A stretch of 64,000 nt of DNA from Pseudomonadota bacterium (GTDB lineage Bacteria > Myxococcota_A > UBA796 > SXON01): the NCBI GenBank assembly GCA_030685065.1, contig JAUXQH010000060.1:38065-102064 (forward strand). The letters run 5' to 3'. The notes beneath the pieces are model-generated. The model saw only the letters and a program-made list of their open reading frames with translations, made no database searches and was not told where the DNA came from. The number at the start of each line of letters is the position of its first letter. The stretch's first letter is position 1. The position numbers and the translations under genes are program-made. Positions 28,207 through 36,014 of the stretch are shown one piece after another.

Positions 28207-29768
28207 TCCGCCTCGAGGGCGCCAGCTACCGCTACCCGGCGGGGGTGTTCGTCGGGCCGGTGGATCTGCGGGTTGCGCCGGGCGAGCTCGTGCTCCTCAC
28301 CGGGCCCACGGGCTGCGGCAAGTCGACCGTGCTGCGGCTCGCGGCGGGCCTGCTCCAGCGGCACGGGCATGGGCGGGTGGGCGGCACGGTCACCGTCGCC
28401 GGGCACGATCCCGCCTCGCTCGTGGCGGCCCGGCGGGTGACGACGATCGGGTTCGTCGGACAGGATCCCGACGATGCGGTGGTCGCCGGGACCTGCGCCG
28501 CGGAGCTCGCCTTCGGGCTGGAGAGCGCCGGCTTCCCGCCCGCGCGCATCCACGCTCGTGTGTCCGAGCTGCTCGCGACGCTCGCCCTCACGGATCGCGC
28601 CGAACGATCCCCCTTCGCGCTGTCAGGGGGACAACGCCAGAAGCTGGTGATTGGGGCGGCTGTCGCCGCGGGCGCGCGCGCCCTCCTGCTGGACGAGCCT
28701 CTCTCCCAGCTCGACCCCGAAGGCGCCCAGGCGGTGATGGCGCTCCTGCGCGGCCTCGCGGACGAGGGGGTCGCGATCCTGTGCGTCGAGCACCGGCTCG
28801 AGATCGCCATGCCGCTCGCGACGCGGACGGTGCTCATGGACCAGGGGCGCGTCGTGGCGGACCCGCTCACCTCCGCCGGCCCGCTCCGCGCGCTCGGGCT
28901 GCATGGGCCCGCGCTCGACGAGCTCGCGGACCACACGGGGGGGCGGGTGTGGCGCCGGCGCGCGGGCACGGATGGCCCCGTTCCGGCCCCTCCGGAGGGA
29001 GCTGTTTCACGTGGAACCGAGGTGATACATGTATCGGATGTATCATTCGCCTGGCCGGGCGAACGGGCATGTATCACCGATACATCACTCCGGATCACGG
29101 CCGGAGAGCGGGTCGCGATCGTGGGGGCCAACGGCGCCGGGAAGAGCACGCTGCTCGGCCTCGTGTCGGGTCGCCTCCGACCGCTGCGCGGCCGGGTGAC
29201 CCGCGCCGGGCGGCTGGTGGAGGTGCCCCAGAACCCCGACCTCGCGCTGTTCAACGAGACCGTGCGCGCCGAGCTCGCGTATGGCCCCGAAGAGGCGCGC
29301 CTCGATCGGCGGGAGGTCGCGACGCGCGTCGGAGGCGCCGCGCTCGCGCTCTCGATCGCGGACCTGCTCGATCGCCCGCCCCAAGCCCTCTCGCGCGGCC
29401 AGCGCCTCCGCACCGCCGTGGCGGCGGCGTTGACGTGCGCGCCGCGGCTCCTGATCCTCGACGAGCCGACGAGCGGCCAGGACCGCGGCCAGGTCGACCG
29501 GATGCTCGCGGGCCTCCCGATCGTGCTCGGGGGCGGCGCGCTCCTGTTCGCGAGCCATGACCTCGACGTGGTGCTCCGGCACGCCACCCGCGTCCTCGTG
29601 CTCGACGGCGGCCGCATCGTCGGCGACGGCCCCCCGCTCGCCACCCTCCAGGCCGCCGAGGACCGCGGCCTCCCGCTCCCGCTCCCGCCGCTCGCTCGGC
29701 TGTGCGCCGACCTCGGCGTTCCCTACCGCGATCCCGCCGCGCTGCTCGCGTGGGTGGAGGCCGCGTGA
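28203..29768 (+). CDS. Fused double ATPase of an ECF transporter (EcfA-EcfA')
   Basis: 521 residues holding two ABC domains. Domain 1 has Walker A at 34-42 (GPTGCGKST), Q-loop GQDPDD, signature LSGGQRQ and Walker B LLLDEPLSQLD. Domain 2, from about 285, has Walker A at about 308-316 (GANGAGKST), Q-loop PQNPD, signature LSRGQR and Walker B LILDEPTSGQD. The Q-loop pattern QxPDD is typical of CbiO/EcfA. A Pro/Ala linker joins them. GTG 28203 overlaps the S-component stop (GTGA). It drives import together with EcfT. Confidence 0.95.
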   Translation: MIRLEGASYRYPAGVFVGPVDLRVAPGELVLLTGPTGCGKSTVLRLAAGLLQRHGHGRVGGTVTVAGHDPASLVAARRVTTIGFVGQDPDDAVVAGTCAAELAFGLESAGFPPARIHARVSELLATLALTDRAERSPFALSGGQRQKLVIGAAVAAGARALLLDEPLSQLDPEGAQAVMALLRGLADEGVAILCVEHRLEIAMPLATRTVLMDQGRVVADPLTSAGPLRALGLHGPALDELADHTGGRVWRRRAGTDGPVPAPPEGAVSRGTEVIHVSDVSFAWPGERACITDTSLRITAGERVAIVGANGAGKSTLLGLVSGRLRPLRGRVTRAGRLVEVPQNPDLALFNETVRAELAYGPEEARLDRREVATRVGGAALALSIADLLDRPPQALSRGQRLRTAVAAALTCAPRLLILDEPTSGQDRGQVDRMLAGLPIVLGGGALLFASHDLDVVLRHATRVLVLDGGRIVGDGPPLATLQAAEDRGLPLPLPPLARLCADLGVPYRDPAALLAWVEAA

Positions 29769-30577
29769 CCGACCCTCGCGCGCGCCTCGGCCTGCTGTTC
29801 TGCCTGGGCGTGCTCGTCCTCTGCCTCGACGGCGCCCTGCCGCTCGGCCTGCTCGCCGCCACCACCGGACTCGCCGCGCTGCTCCATCCGCGCGCCGTCG
29901 GCTGGCGCTTGCGCTTCCTGGCGGGCGTGGCGCTGCTCGCGTGGTCCACGGCGCTGTCGCAGGGCCTGTTCTGGGCGGACTGGCCGCGCACCCCGCTGGT
30001 CGTGCTCTCCCGCGAGCCCTCGATCGTGATCTGTCGCGAGGGCGTGGTGCACGGGCTCGTCCAGTCGCTGCGGTTTCTCGCGCTCATGACGGCGGGGCTG
30101 TGGGTGGCGCTCTCCACCGCTCCGGATCGCCTCGTGGCGGGCCTCCTCGCGATGCGCGTGCCGTTCGGCATCGCGCTCATGGGGGTCACCGCGCTGCGCT
30201 TCGTGCCGCTCGTGGGCGAAGAGCTGCTCGCGGTGCGGCAGGCCCGCGCGCGCCGCGGCCGGCCGCTCTGGCAGCGCACGCCCTGGGCGTGGTTGACGCT
30301 GGAGGCGGCCCTGCTGCGCCCGGTCGTCGCGCGCGCGTTACGACGCGCCCGGGCGCTCGCCGAGTCGCTCGAGACGCGCGGGTTCCACCCCACGGCCCCG
30401 CGCGCGGTGCGGGAGCCGCTGCGGTTCGGGTGGGCCGACGGCGTGGGGCTCGGGCTCGCGGCGGCGATCACGGTGGCGGCGGCGGGGGCGCGCGGCCTGT
30501 ACGTGCTCTACGGCGCCGAGCTCTACTATTCGCCAGGGTTGCGGCCGTTGTATGCGTTCGTGCGGGGGTGGATGTAG
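29765..30577 (+). CDS. ecfT: ECF transporter transmembrane coupling protein EcfT
   Basis: 270 residues. GTG 29765 overlaps the ATPase stop (GTGA). There are four or five transmembrane segments and two cytoplasmic coupling-helix motifs: QARARRG at 159-165 and LAESLETRGF at about 198-207. These are the Ala-Arg-Gly signatures of the CbiQ/EcfT family that dock into the ATPase grooves. It is the last gene of the riboswitch operon. The membrane order S, AA', T encoded in succession is a self-standing (group I-like) ECF arrangement. Confidence 0.93.
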   Translation: MTDPRARLGLLFCLGVLVLCLDGALPLGLLAATTGLAALLHPRAVGWRLRFLAGVALLAWSTALSQGLFWADWPRTPLVVLSREPSIVICREGVVHGLVQSLRFLALMTAGLWVALSTAPDRLVAGLLAMRVPFGIALMGVTALRFVPLVGEELLAVRQARARRGRPLWQRTPWAWLTLEAALLRPVVARALRRARALAESLETRGFHPTAPRAVREPLRFGWADGVGLGLAAAITVAAAGARGLYVLYGAELYYSPGLRPLYAFVRGWM

Positions 30578-30586
30578 GGGTGCGGG

Positions 30587-30805
30587 GCGCCGCGATCGCG
30601 GCCACAACTCGGTGGGATGTCGAGGACGTCGTGAGTTGTGGCCGCCGGAGGCGCTCGCGGCGCCTCGATCGCGGCCACAACTCGGTGGGCTGTCGAGGTC
30701 GTCGTGAGTAGTGGCCGCCGGAAGCCCTCGCGGCGCCGCGATCGCGGCCACAACTCGGTGGGATGTCGAGGTCGTCGTGAGTAGTGGCCGCCGGGAGCCC
30801 TCGCG
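30587..30805. repeat. Three tandem 73-bp repeats, each with a 13-bp inverted repeat
   Basis: Units 30587-30659, 30660-30732 and 30733-30805 differ at only a few positions. Each contains GCGGCCACAACTC and, 22 bases later, GAGTTGTGGCCGC (GAGTAGTGGCCGC in units 2 and 3), able to form a long hairpin. They start 10 bp after the ecfT stop. There is no T-run, so a simple intrinsic terminator is unlikely. The rest of the 402-bp gap to the next gene (30806-30979) shows nothing I can identify. Confidence 0.93.
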
Positions 30806-30979
30806 CCGCCTCACCGCGGGCCCCGTGCGGTGCCAGATCGACGCATCGATGACGCCCCGACGACCGCCCGGCCCGCGATCACGCCATCGGACCGACACGC
30901 GGCGGCACAGCATCACCAGTAGCCCCGGTCGGGCCCCCGATCCGGGCCCCATCCGTCGCCGGCGCGCCCCGAATCATGC

Positions 30980-33796
30980 ATGATGGCCGCGCTCGGAGCT
31001 CCGTTGCGCCTCCCCATCCTGCTGATCCTCACCGCCTGCACCGACCACGGCGTGACCAAGTTCAACAGCTCGCCCGACGCCGACATCCTCGATCCGGTAG
31101 ACGGCGCCGCGCTCGCCGAGGGGGAGGTGCGCACGCTCCGGGGCGCGGTCTCGGACGCCAACCACGACGCCGCCGAGCTGCTCGCGACGTGGCGCGTCGA
31201 CGCCGCCATCGTCTGTGAGGCGACCGTGCCCGACGTGGACGGGATCACGCTCTGCGACGCGGTCCTGCCGTCCGGGAGCGTCACCATCGCGCTCGAAGTG
31301 GTCGACCCCGAGGGAGCGGCGGGCGCCGAGGTGATCACGGTCGACGTGGCGGTCACCGAGCCGCCGGTCGTGGCGGTCACGTCGCCGAGCGAGACGGGTC
31401 GCTACTACGCCGACCGGCTCGTCGTCCTCGGCGCCACGGCGTCGGACGCGGAGGACCCGCCCGAGGCGCTGTCCGTGCAGTGGGAGAGCAGCGTGGACGG
31501 GGCCGTGGCGGACGCGAACGTCGCGAGCGACGGGACATCGACGGCGTCCGCCCTCCTCGCCGAGGGCGAGCATCTGATCGTCGCCACCGCGACCGACACG
31601 GACGGGAAGTCCGGCACGGACAGCGTGGTGGTGGTGGTGGGTCCCGCCAACCGCGCCCCGACGTGCGCCCTCACGGCTCCCGCGGATGGCGGCGTGGGCG
31701 AGGAGGGGGGCCGCACCACGGTCGCCGGGACGGTCGGAGACGCCGACGAGGGCGCCGACGGCCTGCTCGTGACCCTCACCTCCGATCACGACGGCCTGCT
31801 CGGGACACCTCTCCCCACCAGCGCGGGGGAGGTCACCCTCGTGACGTCCGCGCTCTCCGTCGCGTCGCACGTGCTGACGATGACTGTCACCGACGAGCTC
31901 GGCGCCACCTGCACCGACGCGGTGGTGTGGACCGTGGGCATCGCCCCGAGCGTGCGGATCGACGCGCCGCTCGACGGCGAGACCGTCGGGGACGCGAACC
32001 TCCTCGATTTCGTCGCGAGCGCCGAGGACGACGGCAGTCCGTCTCTCCTCGATGTCACCTGGGAAAGCGACGTGGACGGCGTGCTCGACACTGCCCCTCC
32101 CGCGGCCGACGGCGCGCTCGCGTTCGCGATCGGGGGCCTCACCCCCGGGGACCACGTCGTGACCCTCACCGCGACCGATCCGGATGGGCTCGTCGGCACC
32201 GCCACCGTCGGGGTGACGGTGAACGCCGCGCCCGGCGCCCCGATCGTCACGCTCTCGCCCGACCCCGCCTACACCCCCGACGACCTGGTGGCGGCGCTGA
32301 CCGAGGCCGGCGATCTCGAGGGAGATCCGCTCACCTACACCTGGTCGTGGTCGGTCGACGGCGCGGCCTCCGCGTCGAGCACGAGCGGCACGCTCCCCGC
32401 GTCCGCCACCACGCGCGGCCAGAGCTGGCAGGTGGAGGTCCGCGCGAGCGACGGGTGGAGCGAGGGCCCGGTCGCCTCGGCTACGCGCGCGATCACCAAC
32501 TCGCCGCCGTCGGTCACCGCGCTCACGCTGAGCCCCTCGACCGTGCGCACCGACGACTTGTTGGTCGCGACGGCTGTCGGCGCCGACGCGGACGGCGACC
32601 CCGTCACCTTCGCGTACGCCTGGACGGTCGGCGGGGACGCCGTGGGGACCGACATCGCCTCGCTCGCAGGCGCCGCGTGGTTCGAGAGGGGCGACAGCGT
32701 CGCGGTCACGGTCACGCCCCTCGACGGCACCGACGTCGGCGCCCCGCGCGCAGCCGGCCCGGTGATCGTGCAGAACTCGGCGCCCGTCGGGCTGGTCGTA
32801 CGCATCGATCCCGTTGCGCCCGAGGCAGGCGTCGACTCGCTCGTGTGCCTCGTGGATACGCCGGCCGAGGACGCCGATGGGGACCCGGTCACCTACGCGT
32901 GGGCGTGGGACCTCGATGGCGCCGCCTGGTCCGCCGACGCGACCGTTCCGATGGAGGCCCTCGTCGAAGGGGACGCGTGGACCTGCACGGTGACCCCGAA
33001 CGACGGGGTGGAGGATGGCGACGCGGCGGACGACACGATCACCGTCGCGGCCTGCCCCGTCGGCCAGGCCGCCGCCTGCCCCGCCACGGACTGCGCCGAC
33101 GTGCTCGCGGGCGGGTACTCCATCGGCGACGGGATCTATTGGATCGCCCCCGCCGGCACCGTATGGCAAGCCTGGTGCGACATGACACATGACGGCGGCG
33201 GGTGGACGTTGGCCGCTGTCGTCAGTGACGACGGGGTCGACAGCTGGACGTGGAACACGCGCACCCGCTGGTCGACCGACACGACCACCTTCGGCAGCCT
33301 TGCCGCGCGGAGCAGCGACTACAAGTCGGCCGCGTCGTCGGAGGTGTCCTTCGAGGACCTGCTCTTCGTCCACGCGCCCTCGGGCGAGTGGGCGGCGTAC
33401 GGTAGCCTGGGCACCGGCGGCTTCTTCGGCGACTTCGTCGAGGCGCAGGGGGGGCCCAATTGCCTGAGCGAAGCCGACGGCTTCCCGATGACCGCGGGCA
33501 CGCTCACCGTGCGGGGCACCTTGTGCAGCACGAGCCTGTACTTCAACGCGAAGGACCACGATGGGCCCGCCTCCTGCGACGTGGGCACGTCGCTCGACCA
33601 CACGTGGGGCCCGAATTGGAGCGCCAACTGGAACAACGGCTGCCCGTTCGACGACGTTGGGAGCGTGTCCACGCTCGGGCCGAACCAATACCATCCGGAC
33701 GACGAGCGCGGGTGGCAGGGCTTCGGCTGGGCACTGGGCCTCAACACCGGCACCGCGGACGCGGCGGAGAACGCGCTCTCGGTGTTCGTGCGGTAG
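30980..33796 (+). CDS. Large lipoprotein with PKD/Ig-like repeats and a fibrinogen-like C-terminal domain
   Basis: 938 residues. The signal ends LLILTAC (Cys20 from the first Met). About residues 30-690 are seven or so tandem beta domains with PKD/cadherin-like features (SDAEDPPEALSVQWES, GDPLTYTWSWSVDG, ADGDPVTFAYAWTV). The C-terminal 230 residues begin with CPATDCADVLAGGYSIGDG and contain WCDMTHDGGGWTL, the hallmark of fibrinogen-related/intelectin-like domains, which in other organisms bind sugars or acetylated groups. It is probably a cell-surface binding protein. Two Met codons (30980, 30983) are possible starts. Confidence 0.87.
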   Translation: MMAALGAPLRLPILLILTACTDHGVTKFNSSPDADILDPVDGAALAEGEVRTLRGAVSDANHDAAELLATWRVDAAIVCEATVPDVDGITLCDAVLPSGSVTIALEVVDPEGAAGAEVITVDVAVTEPPVVAVTSPSETGRYYADRLVVLGATASDAEDPPEALSVQWESSVDGAVADANVASDGTSTASALLAEGEHLIVATATDTDGKSGTDSVVVVVGPANRAPTCALTAPADGGVGEEGGRTTVAGTVGDADEGADGLLVTLTSDHDGLLGTPLPTSAGEVTLVTSALSVASHVLTMTVTDELGATCTDAVVWTVGIAPSVRIDAPLDGETVGDANLLDFVASAEDDGSPSLLDVTWESDVDGVLDTAPPAADGALAFAIGGLTPGDHVVTLTATDPDGLVGTATVGVTVNAAPGAPIVTLSPDPAYTPDDLVAALTEAGDLEGDPLTYTWSWSVDGAASASSTSGTLPASATTRGQSWQVEVRASDGWSEGPVASATRAITNSPPSVTALTLSPSTVRTDDLLVATAVGADADGDPVTFAYAWTVGGDAVGTDIASLAGAAWFERGDSVAVTVTPLDGTDVGAPRAAGPVIVQNSAPVGLVVRIDPVAPEAGVDSLVCLVDTPAEDADGDPVTYAWAWDLDGAAWSADATVPMEALVEGDAWTCTVTPNDGVEDGDAADDTITVAACPVGQAAACPATDCADVLAGGYSIGDGIYWIAPAGTVWQAWCDMTHDGGGWTLAAVVSDDGVDSWTWNTRTRWSTDTTTFGSLAARSSDYKSAASSEVSFEDLLFVHAPSGEWAAYGSLGTGGFFGDFVEAQGGPNCLSEADGFPMTAGTLTVRGTLCSTSLYFNAKDHDGPASCDVGTSLDHTWGPNWSANWNNGCPFDDVGSVSTLGPNQYHPDDERGWQGFGWALGLNTGTADAAENALSVFVR

Positions 33797-33854
33797 GGGA
33801 CTCCGCCCGGCGTGCCGTGCGGAAGCGCTCGGCCGATCTACCGGGTCGGACCGG

Positions 33855-36014
33855 TCACGGCTTGCACTGGGAGACCCCGCCGTCGTCCGACTCGTAGGTG
33901 ACACCCGCCGTGCACGGGCTCTCGATCTCCGCGTACATCTGCGTGGTCTCGCCCAGGTCGAGGGTCGTGAGGGATGACGTCGTGATCGAGAACGTATACG
34001 ACCTGACATCGTCCGTCGCGACGCAGCCGTAGTTCAGGCGGATGGAGCCGTTGACCACCACCAGGTCGACGTCGTTGGAGAACGCCGTGCCGTCGGCCTT
34101 GGTGAGGCTGGCCGACAACGAGGTGTTCCCGCCGGTGCCCGACAACGAGAGGCAGATCGTGCTCCCGCAGTGCGTGCCACCATCGCCGTAATAGCTCTTG
34201 TCGGTCGAGCCCGCCTCGCAGTCGCTCCACGAGCCCCAGGCCGCGGACGAGCTGCAGGTGCGCTCCGACGTGCCGCTCGGACAGTACATGCCGGGGTCGC
34301 AGGAGTCGGACTCCGTGTCGGCGGGCTCGCAGTCGCCACACGTGGCGGCCGAGCTGCTGGTCTCGACGCAGACCTCGTCGGACGCGCAGTTGTCCAGCCG
34401 CTCCTCCACGCTTCCGCAGGAGTCGTAGTAGTAAACGTCCCCGCTGTAGCACTGGTACACGTCGTGGGATTCACAGACCGACTCGCACGCGGCGGTGCTG
34501 GACGACGTGGTGACACACTCCTCGTCCGAGGAGCAGCTCTCCTTGATCTCCTCGATGTCGCCGCAGGAGTCGTAGTAGTACACGTCCCCGCTGTTGCACT
34601 GGTAGGTGTCGTGGGATTCGCAGACGGTCTCGCAGGCGGCGGTGCTGGAGGACGTGGTGACACACGCTTCGTCCGAGGAGCAGCTCTCCTTGAGCTCCTC
34701 GATGTCGCCGCAGGAGTCGTAGTAGTAGACGTCCCCGCCGTTGCACTGGTAGGTGTCGTGCGACTCGCAGACGGATTCGCACGCGGCGGTGCTGGACGAG
34801 GTGGCGACGCACGCCTCGTCGGAGGAGCAGCTCTCCTTGATCTCCTCGATTTCGCCGCACGAGTCGTAGTAGTAGACGTCCCCACCGGAGCATTGGTAGG
34901 CGTCGTGCGCCGTGCAGGCGATTTGGCAGCTCGCCGTGGCGGCCGAGTCGTCCACGCAGGTCTCGGTGGCGCCGCAGTCCTCCCTGAGGGATTCGACCGT
35001 GCCGCAGGAATCGTAGTAGTACACGTCTCCCGCGTAGCACTGGTACGCATCGTGCGACGTACAGCCCGCCTGGCACTCGGCGGTCGAGGACGAGTCGTCC
35101 ACGCAGGTCTCGGTGGAGCCGCAGTCTTCCCTGATCTCCTCGCGAGCGCCGCAGGAGTCGAGGTAGTACACGTCGCCCCCCGAGCATTGGTAGGACGCGT
35201 GCGCCGTACACTCCGCGTGGCAAGAAGCGGCCGTCGCGGAGTCGTCTACGCACGTCTCCGTGGCGCCACAGTCCTCCTTGATCTCCTGGAGGTTGCCGCA
35301 GGAATCATAGTACCAGGCGTCCTCTTCGTGGCACTGAGAGACGGCGTCGGGCGTGCACTCCGCGTGGCAGGAGGCGGTGGACGAGGTGTCGTCCACACAC
35401 GACTCGGACGGGTCGCAGTCCTCCTTGATCTCCTCGAGCACCCCGCAGGAGTCGTAGTAGAAAACGTCGCCCTCCACGCACTGGTAGGTGGCTCGCGGCG
35501 CGCAATCTGCCGTCACCGTGATCGCGGCCGCCGCCTCGTTGTCGAGCTCGTTCGACTCGGCGACGAGGTTGTCCGGATCGACCACGACCACGACGTAGAG
35601 GGACCCCTCGATCCCCGCCGGAACCGGGAGATCCTCGCCATACACGTCGCTCGCGCCAGCGGAGATCGGCGCCTGCCACCAGGTCGCGAGGGCCGTGTCG
35701 TCCGCGCTCCGCACGTTGTCGGTCGACAAGTAGGCCCCGACCGAAAATGCTTCGACCGTGCCCGGCCCCTCGTTTCCGATGGCACCGCTCAGGGTCAGCG
35801 TGCCCCCGGCGGTCACGTCCGTCGCCAGGGGCGAGGGGGCCGAGGGCACGAGGTTCACCCCCACCACCACGGGAGTCCCGGTGTCCGAACCCTCCAGCAG
35901 GACGCAGTTCTGCTCGGAGTCCCGTCCGTATCCGGACTTGCACGGCTCGGAGCACCCCTGCGCGGCGAGACCGAGGGGCACCATCCAGGCCAGGGCGCGT
36001 ACGGTTCTAGTCAC
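33855..36014 (-). CDS. Lipoprotein with CARDB domain and eight Cys-rich 49-residue repeats
   Basis: 719 residues from GTG 36014, with GGAG six bases upstream. Signal ends GLAAQGC (Cys21), followed by CKSGYGRDSEQNC, an EGF-like fragment. Residues about 50-168 form a CARDB domain. Residues 171-562 are eight 49-residue units, each with six Cys (pattern C..YQC..GDVYYYDSCG...E...C....CV....STA.C). A Ser/Gly C-terminal beta domain of about 150 residues follows. It is the last of three genes reading 38629 to 33855; its start overlaps the upstream stop by 8 bp. It is likely a rigid disulfide-linked surface stalk. Confidence 0.83.
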   Translation of the reverse strand: MTRTVRALAWMVPLGLAAQGCSEPCKSGYGRDSEQNCVLLEGSDTGTPVVVGVNLVPSAPSPLATDVTAGGTLTLSGAIGNEGPGTVEAFSVGAYLSTDNVRSADDTALATWWQAPISAGASDVYGEDLPVPAGIEGSLYVVVVVDPDNLVAESNELDNEAAAAITVTADCAPRATYQCVEGDVFYYDSCGVLEEIKEDCDPSESCVDDTSSTASCHAECTPDAVSQCHEEDAWYYDSCGNLQEIKEDCGATETCVDDSATAASCHAECTAHASYQCSGGDVYYLDSCGAREEIREDCGSTETCVDDSSSTAECQAGCTSHDAYQCYAGDVYYYDSCGTVESLREDCGATETCVDDSAATASCQIACTAHDAYQCSGGDVYYYDSCGEIEEIKESCSSDEACVATSSSTAACESVCESHDTYQCNGGDVYYYDSCGDIEELKESCSSDEACVTTSSSTAACETVCESHDTYQCNSGDVYYYDSCGDIEEIKESCSSDEECVTTSSSTAACESVCESHDVYQCYSGDVYYYDSCGSVEERLDNCASDEVCVETSSSAATCGDCEPADTESDSCDPGMYCPSGTSERTCSSSAAWGSWSDCEAGSTDKSYYGDGGTHCGSTICLSLSGTGGNTSLSASLTKADGTAFSNDVDLVVVNGSIRLNYGCVATDDVRSYTFSITTSSLTTLDLGETTQMYAEIESPCTAGVTYESDDGGVSQCKP
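34329..35504 (-). repeat. Eight tandem 147-bp coding repeats
   Basis: Period 147 bp (49 codons). Units 5-7 are the most alike at DNA level, pointing to recent duplication; units 1-2 and 8 are most divergent. Each unit keeps six Cys and the aromatic GDVYYYDSCG block. Confidence 0.92.

Noticed and set aside
30587..30805. CRISPR array
   Set aside because: The 73-bp units are contiguous without unique spacers and there are no cas genes.
30974..34009. Minus-strand 1011-codon frame opposite the PKD/fibrinogen-like gene
   Set aside because: Composition is an antisense shadow; the plus strand has the signal peptide, PKD motifs and the fibrinogen block.
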